Assembly (NCBI RefSeq): GCF_004118855.1
Contig: NZ_PDKF01000008.1
Coordinates: forward strand, 434,001-498,000
DNA: 64,000 nt
Reading direction: 5' to 3'
DNA from: Arcobacter sp. CECT 8983
GTDB lineage: Bacteria > Campylobacterota > Campylobacteria > Campylobacterales > Arcobacteraceae
In this document: piece after piece, positions 52,281-60,133 of the stretch
How the letters are laid out: each line of letters begins with the position of its first letter
Numbering within the stretch: the stretch's first letter is position 1
Notes under the pieces: generated by a model
The model's database searches: none
What the model saw: the letters and a program-made list of their open reading frames with translations, nothing else
What the model was told of the DNA's origin: nothing
Position numbers and translations under genes: made by a program

Positions 52281-53015
52281 TTATTGAATCTCTTTCATTG
52301 CAAGAATTGTTCTTCCAATAAATAGTATCGCTGGAGTTAATTTTCTTAAATCCTCAAAGAACTCTTCATTTTGATTATTTACCTCATCAAGGCTAAATAT
52401 TCTTTGTGAAGAACTATTTGTTGTTCCTCTACTTAATACTGCAATTGGTAAATCTTTTGGAAAATCGATACTTAAAAGATACTCAACAATATTTTTGATA
52501 TTGTGAACACCCATCATAATAATTAGATTTTCTCTATCATGGTATGATTTAACAATACTTTTAAAAACATCGATATCATGTCCTGTTATGGTTCTATATG
52601 AATCATTAAATTTTCTATCTACAAGTGGTAACATAAAGCTTTCTGGTACTGAAGTTGTTGAACTTACTCCTGATACAATCTCTACATCAAAGCCAGCTTC
52701 TTTTATAGCTCTAACTTCTTCATATCCACGACCAAAAACAAAAGGAGTTCCACCTTTTAGTCTTACTACTACTTCATGTGTTTTTGCATAGCCAACTAAA
52801 AGGTCATTTATCTCTTCTTGTTGTTTTAAGTGTTTACCTTTTCTTTTTCCTACATTTACTTTTAGGCAGTTTTCTTTACAGAACTGGAAAACTTGCTCGT
52901 TTACTAAAGCATCATATAAAATTACATCTGCTTGTTCTATTATCTTTACAGCTTTTAGTGTAAGTAAGTCTAATTCTCCAGGTCCTGCACCAACTAAATA
53001 TATTTTTTTAATCAT
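52281..53015 (-). CDS. cobA: Uroporphyrinogen-III C-methyltransferase
   Basis: 244 residues, SUMT. KKIYLVGAGPGELDLLTLKAVKIIEQADVILYDALVN is the opening signature, VRLKGGTPFVFGRGYEEV the G-loop, and VEIVSGVSSTTSVPE the GVTS site. It methylates C2 and C7 to give precorrin-2, the entry to corrins and sirohaem. No siroheme-type fusion domain is attached; an oxidase for factor II is not in the operon. Overlaps the ferredoxin gene by 8 bases. Confidence 0.96.
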   Translation of the reverse strand: MIKKIYLVGAGPGELDLLTLKAVKIIEQADVILYDALVNEQVFQFCKENCLKVNVGKRKGKHLKQQEEINDLLVGYAKTHEVVVRLKGGTPFVFGRGYEEVRAIKEAGFDVEIVSGVSSTTSVPESFMLPLVDRKFNDSYRTITGHDIDVFKSIVKSYHDRENLIIMMGVHNIKNIVEYLLSIDFPKDLPIAVLSRGTTNSSSQRIFSLDEVNNQNEEFFEDLRKLTPAILFIGRTILAMKEIQ

Positions 53016-53478
53016 TTTTGTATGTGTCCATTTCTGACATAGGAACTATTTTAAATTCTGCCATGTCAAGTTTTTCATTATTGCTTAATGCTTTAAATAA
53101 TTTTACCCACTTTTCTTTATCATACTGATGAACATTTTTAAGCCAAATAGCATTATTTTCTAAATAACCATTTCTTTGTGTATTTTCATAGATATTTGCA
53201 ACAGATCTAAATCTACAAGCTCCAAAACAACCTGTTCTTACAACTTTGATTCTTTCTTCACCTTTTGATAGAGCTAGCTCTTTTATAACTTCTCTTAAAG
53301 TTGCAGCTACATCTTTTCCTTTGTGAGCCTTTGAACATCTTTCATCATCACATAAAAAAAGTTGAGTTTTAAAGTGCATGATAGGTTTACTAGCATCAAA
53401 CTGTTTTGGTTTGCAAGTAAAACCCTCTGCTACCTCACTTCCCATATTATTGAAAAGTTTTTCGTTTTTATTTTCCAT
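53008..53478 (-). CDS. Thioredoxin-like [2Fe-2S] ferredoxin in the cob operon
   Basis: 156 residues from ATG 53478 (11-bp overlap with cbiC); an ATG at 53499 is possible. Four cysteines in the Cx4C..Cx3C pattern: FLCDDERCSKAHKG and RTGCFGACRFRSVANIY, typical of thioredoxin-like [2Fe-2S] ferredoxins. Cobalamin operons of other bacteria often include redox proteins (for example CbiW in Bacillus megaterium). It could deliver electrons for cobalt reduction or the missing precorrin-6A reduction; that role is inferred from position. Confidence 0.75.
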   Translation of the reverse strand: MENKNEKLFNNMGSEVAEGFTCKPKQFDASKPIMHFKTQLFLCDDERCSKAHKGKDVAATLREVIKELALSKGEERIKVVRTGCFGACRFRSVANIYENTQRNGYLENNAIWLKNVHQYDKEKWVKLFKALSNNEKLDMAEFKIVPMSEMDTYKND

Positions 53479-54178
53479 TATATTTCTCATCTTTATCATA
53501 ATCTTTGATTAATTTATAGATTGCATGAAGAGTTGCTACTGTCATAGTAGAACTTCCAAATCTTCCTTCCATAATAATCCCTGCTACATCAAAATGGTCA
53601 CAGAACTTTCTACCATAAGCCTTTGATTCAACAACATTTACAAAACCTACTGGAAATAGTAGTAAAGCAACATTGTTTAAATCTATTTTTTGCTCTATTA
53701 ATGTATTAATTGCAGCATAGATAAAAGTAGGAGCATTCCCACAAGCTAAAACTAGTGGCTCATCTTTATGTTTTTTAATAGCTTCCACAACTGCTGCATA
53801 GCTTCTTGTAGTTTTGTTTTTTTCTGCCATTTCATATGTAAATGGCTCGTTGATATAGCATACAACTTCATTTTCATACTGATTTAAATAAAAGTCACTA
53901 AGTCCAACTTTAATCATATTTACATCAACTATTATCTTTGCTTTGTTTAATAGTAGTTTTTGCACCTTTTTTATTGCATCTTTTGAAAAGTAAATATTGT
54001 TTAATACTTCATCAAAACAAGTAGTTGTATGAATAAGTCTACTTATTACCTCTTGTTGTCCTTTATCAAACTCATTTATCTTTTCATAATCTTTTAATTC
54101 TTCACTAATCATTTCAAATGATTTATTTGAAATATCAGCACCTATATTTATTGGTGGTTGTTCTAGTTTAAATTCCAA
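53468..54178 (-). CDS. cbiC: Precorrin-8X methylmutase CbiC
   Basis: 236 residues. SFEMISEELKDYEKINEFDKGQQEVISRLIHTTTCFD carries the family IxxxSFxxI and catalytic-His region (RLIHTT). VDVNMIKVGL, ACGNAPTFIYAAINTLIE (usual IGNAPTALxxL) and PVGFVNVVESKAYGRK (PVGFVGAxESKExL) follow. It moves a methyl from C11 to C12, giving hydrogenobyrinate or cobyrinate. Between cbiA (11-bp overlap) and the ferredoxin. Confidence 0.94.
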   Translation of the reverse strand: MEFKLEQPPINIGADISNKSFEMISEELKDYEKINEFDKGQQEVISRLIHTTTCFDEVLNNIYFSKDAIKKVQKLLLNKAKIIVDVNMIKVGLSDFYLNQYENEVVCYINEPFTYEMAEKNKTTRSYAAVVEAIKKHKDEPLVLACGNAPTFIYAAINTLIEQKIDLNNVALLLFPVGFVNVVESKAYGRKFCDHFDVAGIIMEGRFGSSTMTVATLHAIYKLIKDYDKDEKYNGK

Positions 54179-55445
54179 AGTAATCCTTTAATATATTTAT
54201 ATTATTTCTAAACATTGTATGTAGATAAGTTCCATATACATTTTTTTTCTTCCAAGCTCCTACTTCACCTTTTGAGTTAATCTTTTTACTTAAAATATCA
54301 CAGCCTAAAGAAGTATCAAGGGGTTTTGTATAGTGAAAAGCATGACCTTTTAAACCACTTTGACTATGGTAATAGCCAAGTCGTACTCTTTTTGGTGTTA
54401 AGGTAAATTTGACATTCAAAATTCCACTCATTACTTTTTCATCTACACTATTACTTAAATATAAAAGCCCCGCACACTCTGCATAGATATGTTTGTTTTT
54501 ATTTGCATGCTCAATTAATGATGCTTTGAAATTTTGAGAAGTTTTAACTCTTTCATAGGCTTCATTTGTTTCTACATAACCTCCTGGAATAAAGACTAAG
54601 TCACTATCAGAACTAATCTTTTCATCTTTAGTTGAACTAATAAGCTCTACTTCATCAAATAACTCTTTTAAAGTTTCTAGATTATCATGGTATAAAAAGG
54701 AGAAGTTTCCATCATAAACAACACTAGCTTTTTTGTTTATCTTTTTTATCTCTTCAAAGGGGTAGTTAGTAATAGCTTCTTTTTTATATAAAGATATTTC
54801 TTTTAAAGTTTCTAAATCAATGTTTTCTAAAACCTCTTTAGAGATATTTTCTAAGACCTCTTTTTTTGCATCTTTTAAATCTAAGCCTAAGTGAGTCTCT
54901 CTTAAACTTGGTAAATCTTTTTTTATCCAACCAAGTACTTTTATCTCATTTTCACCTTGGAAGTCTTGTTCTATTTGTTTTTTGATTAGTTCAAAGTGCA
55001 TTTTTGAAGAGACTTTATTTAAAACTACAGCTTTAATAGTGTTATCTTCTTTATAGGTTTTAAGACCTTTTAATACAGCGCTAATAGTGATATATGAACC
55101 ACTAGCATCAAGAAGTAAAACTGTAGGAGTGTTTAATAGTTTTCCTACATCATAAGCTGAACAGCCTTTATCCATACCATCATAAAAGCCCATTACTCCT
55201 TCTAGGATAGAAACTTCTTTATTTGAGTATTTATTAAATAGCCATTTTACTTGAGGTTCATTCATTATAAAGGTATCTAGGTTTATTGATTTTGTTTTGC
55301 AAACTATTTCATGAAATTGTGGGTCAATATAGTCTGGACCAATTTTAAAAGGTCTTACACTCTTTTTAAAGTAGTATAACAATGCAGTAGAAAGAATAGT
55401 TTTTCCCTGATTTGATGAAACAGCAGAAATAAGAATTGAGTTCAC
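54168..55445 (-). CDS. cbiA: Cobyrinate a,c-diamide synthase CbiA
   Basis: 425 residues from GTG 55445 (AGAGGT upstream). N-terminal ATP-binding part: ISAVSSNQGKTILSTALL (P-loop) and FKIGPDYIDPQFH (KxGPDxIDPxxH). GVMGFYDGMD is the family site; the C-terminal GATase-1-like domain has PGGYVETNEAYE and YAECAGLLYLS with the glutamine-amidotransferase cysteine. It amidates the a and c carboxyls of cobyrinate. First gene of the minus-strand cob operon. Confidence 0.96.
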   Translation of the reverse strand: MNSILISAVSSNQGKTILSTALLYYFKKSVRPFKIGPDYIDPQFHEIVCKTKSINLDTFIMNEPQVKWLFNKYSNKEVSILEGVMGFYDGMDKGCSAYDVGKLLNTPTVLLLDASGSYITISAVLKGLKTYKEDNTIKAVVLNKVSSKMHFELIKKQIEQDFQGENEIKVLGWIKKDLPSLRETHLGLDLKDAKKEVLENISKEVLENIDLETLKEISLYKKEAITNYPFEEIKKINKKASVVYDGNFSFLYHDNLETLKELFDEVELISSTKDEKISSDSDLVFIPGGYVETNEAYERVKTSQNFKASLIEHANKNKHIYAECAGLLYLSNSVDEKVMSGILNVKFTLTPKRVRLGYYHSQSGLKGHAFHYTKPLDTSLGCDILSKKINSKGEVGAWKKKNVYGTYLHTMFRNNINILKDYFGI

Positions 55446-55732
55446 TTTTACCTCTATATAATTTTTTTTAGCTATAATTCAGCCATGAAAAATCTTAGAG
55501 GGTATAATAAACGTTACTTTAAATTGTCAACAATTGCGATGTTCTCGACAATTAATAAGTTATGTAGTGTAGAAACTAATAGCAATTTATACCATAAAAG
55601 AGCTTATGAAAACGAAATAAACTCTTTAGATCCCCCAGAAAATTCTCAAATTTTACTAACATTAACAAAATAATCAAAATTTAGATTACAAAATTTTACT
55701 TTACATTTTAATTTTTTAATAAAGGACTACCT
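55446..55732. promoter_or_regulatory. Divergent cob promoter region with long cbiM leader
   Basis: 287 AT-rich bases separating the two B12 operons. TATAAT boxes on the plus strand at 55457-55462 and 55473-55478 suggest a start near 55469-55485 and hence a ~250-base leader for cbiM. AATTGTC/GACAATT near 55520-55550 can pair, and ATCCCCC occurs at ~55628. A 62-codon ORF (55485-55673) crosses it but has no ribosome site and sits right at the promoter. No cobalamin-riboswitch consensus (GCCACTG) is present. AAAGGA precedes cbiM. Confidence 0.4.
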
Positions 55733-56413
55733 ATGCATATAGAAGCAGGTGTTGTGCAAGGCGCAAAAATGGTTTTAAGTTATGGAACGGCTGCCGTTTC
55801 ATTTGGTATTGCTGCAAAATTAGCAGTTGACACAATCAAAAACAGTGGAGTTTTACCTACAATTATTAAAACATTAGTTGCTACTATTTTAGTATTTATG
55901 TTTTTTGAGGTTTTACCTCACCATCCAATCGGTGTTTCAGAAGTTCATTTAATCTTAGGTTCAACACTATTTTTAATCTTAGGAGCTGCACCAGCAGCAT
56001 TTGGTTTAGCAGCAGGTTTATTACTTCAAGGACTATTTTTTGCACAGTTTGATTTACCTCAGTATGGAGTAAATGTTACAACACTTTTAATGCCTTTATT
56101 TGCAATGAGTTATGTTGCTTCTAAAATTATCCCAAAAGATACACCATACAAAGATATTAAATATACAACAGCATTAAAATTATCTTTAATGTATCAAGGT
56201 GGAATTGTAACTTGGGTTGCTTTTTGGGCTTTATATGGACAAGGTTTTGGTGCAGAAAATTTAAGCTCTGTATTTAGTTTTGGTATAGCTTATATGAGTG
56301 TTGTAATCTTAGAACCAGTTATTGATATAGCTGTACTTGCAGGAGCAAAAACTTTAAATAGTTTAAAATCAACTCCATATGTTGAGGCAAGATTATACAA
56401 TAGTGCAAAATAA
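55733..56413 (+). CDS. cbiM: Solitary CbiM-type cobalt ECF transporter permease
   Basis: 226 residues, six or seven membrane helices. The N-terminus is MHIEAGVVQGAKM, keeping the metal-binding His2 of CbiM (usual MHIxxGxLP). PLFAMSYVASKI and PHHPIGVSEVHLILGSTLFLILGAAPAAFGLAAGLLLQG are the family core, with HHPIGVSEVH close to the canonical PxxxGxSxH. It brings Co2+ across the inner membrane. The usual partners CbiN, CbiQ and CbiO are absent here. The TAATG overlap couples it to the cobalt chelatase, so metal uptake and insertion are paired. Confidence 0.85.
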   Translation: MHIEAGVVQGAKMVLSYGTAAVSFGIAAKLAVDTIKNSGVLPTIIKTLVATILVFMFFEVLPHHPIGVSEVHLILGSTLFLILGAAPAAFGLAAGLLLQGLFFAQFDLPQYGVNVTTLLMPLFAMSYVASKIIPKDTPYKDIKYTTALKLSLMYQGGIVTWVAFWALYGQGFGAENLSSVFSFGIAYMSVVILEPVIDIAVLAGAKTLNSLKSTPYVEARLYNSAK

Positions 56414-57255
56414 TGAAAAGATTTAGACATTACAATAGAAAAAGAGCAATTGTTTTAGCTTGTTTTGGGTCTGTAATAGAAGAACAAAAATACTTGGATT
56501 TAGAAGCTAAAGTAAAAGAGGAATACCCAGATTGTGAGGTTTTTACCTCTTTTTCTTCAAGAATGGTAATTAAGTTTTTAAAGAAAAGAAAAAAAGTGGA
56601 ATATAAAAATATTCCACAAACTCTTGCTGATGTAGATATGCAAGGATTCAAGCATGTGGTTGTAGTTTCTATAAATATCTATCCAACAGATGAGCATGAG
56701 TTTATCAAAAAAATAGTTGATGGTTTTTCTCATTTTTCTATGGCAAATTATAAAGTTACAGATACTATTTTAAATACAAGTAAAAATGCTACTTCTTTTT
56801 TAAAGAATTTAAATGAGCAAGTAAGTAAAGAAGATACTGCAAATTTATATATTATTCATGGAACACCAAAGTTAAATACAGTTGGAATTGATTCTATTTC
56901 TTATACAAGTGATTTATTAGAGTTAATTGATGAAAGAAATTTTGCCTGTTCTTTAGAAGGTGCTTTCCCTTATTTTGCAATTAATGATGCAATAAAAAAG
57001 AAAATCAAAGAAAAAGGCTTTAAAAAGGTTCAAGTTGTGCCTTTATTATTAGTTAGTGGAAACCATTATATTAAAGATATGTTTGAGATAAAAGATGATT
57101 TAAGTGATGAGTTTGAATCAACGATTACATCTTCTTTAACAAATTCAGAAAACTTCAATTTAATAGAATTGCCTCAAACACAGGAGATTATTTTGAAAAA
57201 TATTAAAGAGTCATTTAAAATGTTAGGTGTAACTCATAAAACAATAACATATTAG
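56413..57255 (+). CDS. cbiK: Sirohydrochlorin cobaltochelatase CbiK
   Basis: 280 residues. The three catalytic metal residues of Salmonella CbiK (His145, Glu175, His207 from memory) align with H149 (IIHGTPK), E182 (SLEGAFPYF) and H218 (SGNHYIKDMFE). ACFGSVIEEQ near the start is the usual FGTxx region. ATP-independent type II chelatase that places Co2+ in precorrin-2/sirohydrochlorin, defining the cobalt-early pathway. Coupled to cbiM by an overlapping start. Confidence 0.93.
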   Translation: MKRFRHYNRKRAIVLACFGSVIEEQKYLDLEAKVKEEYPDCEVFTSFSSRMVIKFLKKRKKVEYKNIPQTLADVDMQGFKHVVVVSINIYPTDEHEFIKKIVDGFSHFSMANYKVTDTILNTSKNATSFLKNLNEQVSKEDTANLYIIHGTPKLNTVGIDSISYTSDLLELIDERNFACSLEGAFPYFAINDAIKKKIKEKGFKKVQVVPLLLVSGNHYIKDMFEIKDDLSDEFESTITSSLTNSENFNLIELPQTQEIILKNIKESFKMLGVTHKTITY

Positions 57256-57263
57256 GAATATTG

Positions 57264-57941
57264 ATGAAATTATATATGGTGTCTTTAGGTCCTGGTGATT
57301 ATGAATTAATTACATTAAAGGCCTTAAAAGCTTTACAAACATGTGATGCTATTTGTATTCCAACAAAAAGTGCAGATAATAGTTTTACTAGATCTATGAC
57401 TTATAAAATAGTAAAAAAGCTTATGGATGAATATGGTTTTGAAAAAGATATTATTCCTATGTACACACCAATGAAGTTTAAAACTGATGATTGGCAAAGA
57501 CAAGTTGATATAATTGAAGACTCTTTTAAAAAATATGAGACTTTGTCTTTTGTAACTTTAGGAGATAGTGCAGTTTATAGTACTGTGTATTATTTACTAG
57601 ATATTATAAAAGAACAAAATAAAAAGCTTTATGAAAATAGTGAAGTTATCCCTGGGGTTACTTCTTTTTCCCATGCCTCTGCAAAGGTTAAAAAACCTCT
57701 TTGTGTAGGAGATAGTAGTTTTTTAATTCGTCCTTTACATAAAAGTAAGGTTCCTTTTACAACTGTTTATATGAGACCAAAAATTGGAATGACTACAGAT
57801 AAAATAAAAGAAAAAAATGATATATATACCTTTGAAAATTTAAATTACAAAGGCGAGACAATTTTGAAACATAAAAAAGAGAAAGTTGATAAATATATGA
57901 CTTTGTTTATTGATTTTCATAATAGAAATGAACAAATTTAA
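57264..57941 (+). CDS. cbiL: Cobalt-precorrin-2 C20-methyltransferase CbiL
   Basis: 225 residues from ATG 57264 (AGGA 7 bases upstream; a TTG three bases earlier is rejected). KLYMVSLGPGDYELITLKALKALQTCDAICIPT opens as CbiL (GxGPGDPELxTLKAxxxL). FVTLGDSAVYSTVYYLL is the GDPxxYST site and VIPGVTSFSHASAKVKKPL the GxTSFxAxxAxxxxPL site. It methylates C20 of cobalt-factor II. The 3' end is overlapped by bluB. Confidence 0.94.
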   Translation: MKLYMVSLGPGDYELITLKALKALQTCDAICIPTKSADNSFTRSMTYKIVKKLMDEYGFEKDIIPMYTPMKFKTDDWQRQVDIIEDSFKKYETLSFVTLGDSAVYSTVYYLLDIIKEQNKKLYENSEVIPGVTSFSHASAKVKKPLCVGDSSFLIRPLHKSKVPFTTVYMRPKIGMTTDKIKEKNDIYTFENLNYKGETILKHKKEKVDKYMTLFIDFHNRNEQI

Positions 57942-58551
57942 TAAAAAGGCTATTTCCTCATTAAAAGATATAATTTCATCAAGAAGGGATATACGAGGAA
58001 ATAGGTTTTTAGATAGAAAAATTGATGATGAAATATTAAATGAATTATTAGAAGCTGCTAATAATGCTCCTTCCGTAGGATTTTCTCAACCATGGAAATT
58101 TATAATAGTTAAAGATAATAAAAAAAGAGAAAAAATCTACAAAAACTTTCAAAAAGAGAATAAAAAAGCAAAAGAGATTTTTAAAACAAATGAAATATAC
58201 CCAAACTTAAAACTTGAAGGTATAAAAGAATCATATTTAAATATTGCCGTTTTATATAAAAAGCCTAAAAAAGATATCTTAGGACAAACTACTCAAAAAA
58301 AAGTTGGAGAATATAGTGTTGTTTGTGCTATACAAAACTTTTGGCTTATGGCTAGAGCCTATGGTATTGGAGTAGGTTGGGTTAGTATTTTAAAACTAAA
58401 AAAGATTAAGAAGATATTAGGTATAAATGATGATTATAAATTAATTGCATATTTAACTGTTGGATATGTAAAAGAGTTTTTAGATGAACCAGAACTGAAA
58501 AAAATAGGCTGGGAAAAGAAAAAAACTCTTAATGATATTACTAAGTTATAG
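57928..58551 (+). CDS. bluB: 5,6-dimethylbenzimidazole synthase BluB
   Basis: 207 residues from ATG 57928; a TTG at 57910 would add 6. Nitroreductase-fold flavin enzyme: SRRDIRGNRFLDRKIDDEIL, NNAPSVGFSQPWKFIIV (FMN-binding), KLEGIKESYLNIAVLY and ARAYGIGVGWVSIL with PELKKIGWEKKKTL are all diagnostic of BluB (not general nitroreductases). It breaks FMNH2 with O2 to give DMB, the lower ligand of B12. Its reliance on oxygen, next to anaerobic-type ring genes, fits a microaerophile. It overlaps cbiL by 14 bases. Confidence 0.93.
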   Translation: MNKFNKKAISSLKDIISSRRDIRGNRFLDRKIDDEILNELLEAANNAPSVGFSQPWKFIIVKDNKKREKIYKNFQKENKKAKEIFKTNEIYPNLKLEGIKESYLNIAVLYKKPKKDILGQTTQKKVGEYSVVCAIQNFWLMARAYGIGVGWVSILKLKKIKKILGINDDYKLIAYLTVGYVKEFLDEPELKKIGWEKKKTLNDITKL

Positions 58552-58559
58552 GAAAGATG

Positions 58560-59618
58560 ATGATAAAAAATATTATAGGAACAAATGATTTTGTAGAGTT
58601 TTTAAGGGGTAAAAGTGCTACATTTATGTTAGCACTTAGTAATACAAAAACTGCTGATATAGAAGGTATCACTCAAGCTGGAATTCCAGGACAAATATAT
58701 TTAACTCCTACTTTAGATAGTGAATTTGTAACTTGTGGAGAAGTTAGAAGTTTAGAATCAATTGCCCAAACTCCTAAAGGTGTACCAACTCCTGCAATAC
58801 TTACAAGAGCGACTCATCTTTTAAAGCCTTTTTCAAATATTGAGATTTTAAATTTAGGAATTAAAAACTTACCTAGAATAGAGCACTTTACAAAACATGA
58901 ATTTGGGATTTCTGTTTCAGGAGATATTACAAATGGTGCAAATATTGATGCAATGGATGTTTTTAAAAAAGGTTTAGATTTTGGTCAAGAGTATGAGTGT
59001 AAAGATGATTATATTATTTTAGCTGAATCTGTTCCAGCTGGTACAACAACAGCTGCTGCAACTGCTGTTGCTTTAGGCTATGATTGCAAAAAGATGTTTA
59101 GTAGTAGTTTTAAAGATGTGCCAAGTGATATTAGAAATAAAACAATTCAAAATGCTCTTTTAAATATAAAAAATGAAGATGATATTTTTACAAAACTATC
59201 TAAAGTATCAGATAATATGCTTATTTTTACGGCTGGATTTATTTTAGGCCTTAATAATAAAACAAAACTTATCTTAGCTGGTGGAACACAAATGGCTTGC
59301 GCTTTATTGATTGTTAATGCTATTTTAAAACAAATGGAAGGACATTTAAAAACTTCAAATCTTGCTCTTTGTACTACAAAATGGGTTTATGAAGATGAAA
59401 AAAGTGATATAAAAGCACTTTTAGAACTAAATGATTTAAAAATCAATGCCTATTATGCTGATTTTGATTTTTCACTATCAGCGCATCCTGCTTTAAAACT
59501 TTATGATGATGGTGAAGCAAAAGAAGGTGTTGGAGCAGGTGCATCACTAGCTTATGCTTTATTAAATGGTACTTCAAAAGAAGAACTTACTAAAAACATA
59601 GAAAAGCTATTAGGATAA
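58560..59618 (+). CDS. CobT of the TIGR00303/UPF0284 (archaeal-cyanobacterial) type
   Basis: 352 residues from ATG 58560 (AGGA 6 bases before it; an ATG at 58557 is closer). Not the Salmonella-type CobT: MLALSNTKTADIEGITQAG and TPTLDSEFVTCGEVRSLESIAQTPKGVPTPAILTRA match the archaeal/cyanobacterial UPF0284 family. SVPAGTTTAAATAVALG and LAGGTQMACALLIVNAILK are the nicotinate-mononucleotide-phosphoribosyltransferase core. It activates DMB as alpha-ribazole-5'-phosphate. Position between bluB and cobU fixes its role well. Confidence 0.85.
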   Translation: MIKNIIGTNDFVEFLRGKSATFMLALSNTKTADIEGITQAGIPGQIYLTPTLDSEFVTCGEVRSLESIAQTPKGVPTPAILTRATHLLKPFSNIEILNLGIKNLPRIEHFTKHEFGISVSGDITNGANIDAMDVFKKGLDFGQEYECKDDYIILAESVPAGTTTAAATAVALGYDCKKMFSSSFKDVPSDIRNKTIQNALLNIKNEDDIFTKLSKVSDNMLIFTAGFILGLNNKTKLILAGGTQMACALLIVNAILKQMEGHLKTSNLALCTTKWVYEDEKSDIKALLELNDLKINAYYADFDFSLSAHPALKLYDDGEAKEGVGAGASLAYALLNGTSKEELTKNIEKLLG

Positions 59619-59628
59619 ATAAAATAAA

Positions 59629-60129
59629 ATGAAAATACTATATTTTGGTGGACAAAAATCAGGAAAATCTAACCTTGCAGAACAAAAAGCATTAAATATA
59701 AGTTTAAAAAAATCATATTATCTTGCAACTTATGATAATAGTTTCAACGATAAAGAGATGCATAAAAGAATTGATAAACATAAGCTTCAAAGAAAAGATG
59801 AATTTACGACAATAGAAGAGCCAAAGGACTTACTAAAAGTTTTAAGTAAATCAAATAATGAAGATACTTTTTTGATAGATTGTATGTCAATGTGGTTGTT
59901 TAATAATATTGATGAAACTGAAGAATATTTAATAAAACAGTTAGAAGAGATTTCAAAGCTTGATGCAAATATTGTTTTTGTTTTAAATGATGTAAATTCT
60001 GGTGTAATTCCTTATGAAAAAGAGAGTAGAAAGTTTGTAGATATGACAGGAATAGTAGGGCAAAAGTTAGCCTCTATTTGTGCAGAAGTTTATGAAGTAA
60101 AACTTGGCTTAGCAAATAAACTAAAGTAA
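59629..60129 (+). CDS. cobU: Adenosylcobinamide kinase/guanylyltransferase CobU
   Basis: 166 residues. P-loop GGQKSGKSN (7-15), YLATYDNSFNDKEMHKRIDKHK (contains the catalytic His of the R-x-x-x-H motif) and DCMSMWLFNN, NDVNSGVIPYEKESRKFVDMTGIVGQKLA (usual NEVGxGIVP...RxFRDxxGxxNQxxA). It phosphorylates and guanylates adenosylcobinamide to GDP-cobinamide for CobS. 10 bases after cobT. Confidence 0.94.
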   Translation: MKILYFGGQKSGKSNLAEQKALNISLKKSYYLATYDNSFNDKEMHKRIDKHKLQRKDEFTTIEEPKDLLKVLSKSNNEDTFLIDCMSMWLFNNIDETEEYLIKQLEEISKLDANIVFVLNDVNSGVIPYEKESRKFVDMTGIVGQKLASICAEVYEVKLGLANKLK

Positions 60130-60133
60130 ATAA

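Noticed and set aside
55485-55673. 62-codon ORF between cbiA and cbiM
   Set aside because: No ribosome site, and TATAAT boxes lie 6 to 28 bases before its ATG, so it is more likely part of the cbiM leader. No family resemblance.
55446-55732. Cobalamin riboswitch
   Set aside because: The expected B12-box and GCCACTG core were looked for here and before glmS and the TonB receptors; none is present.
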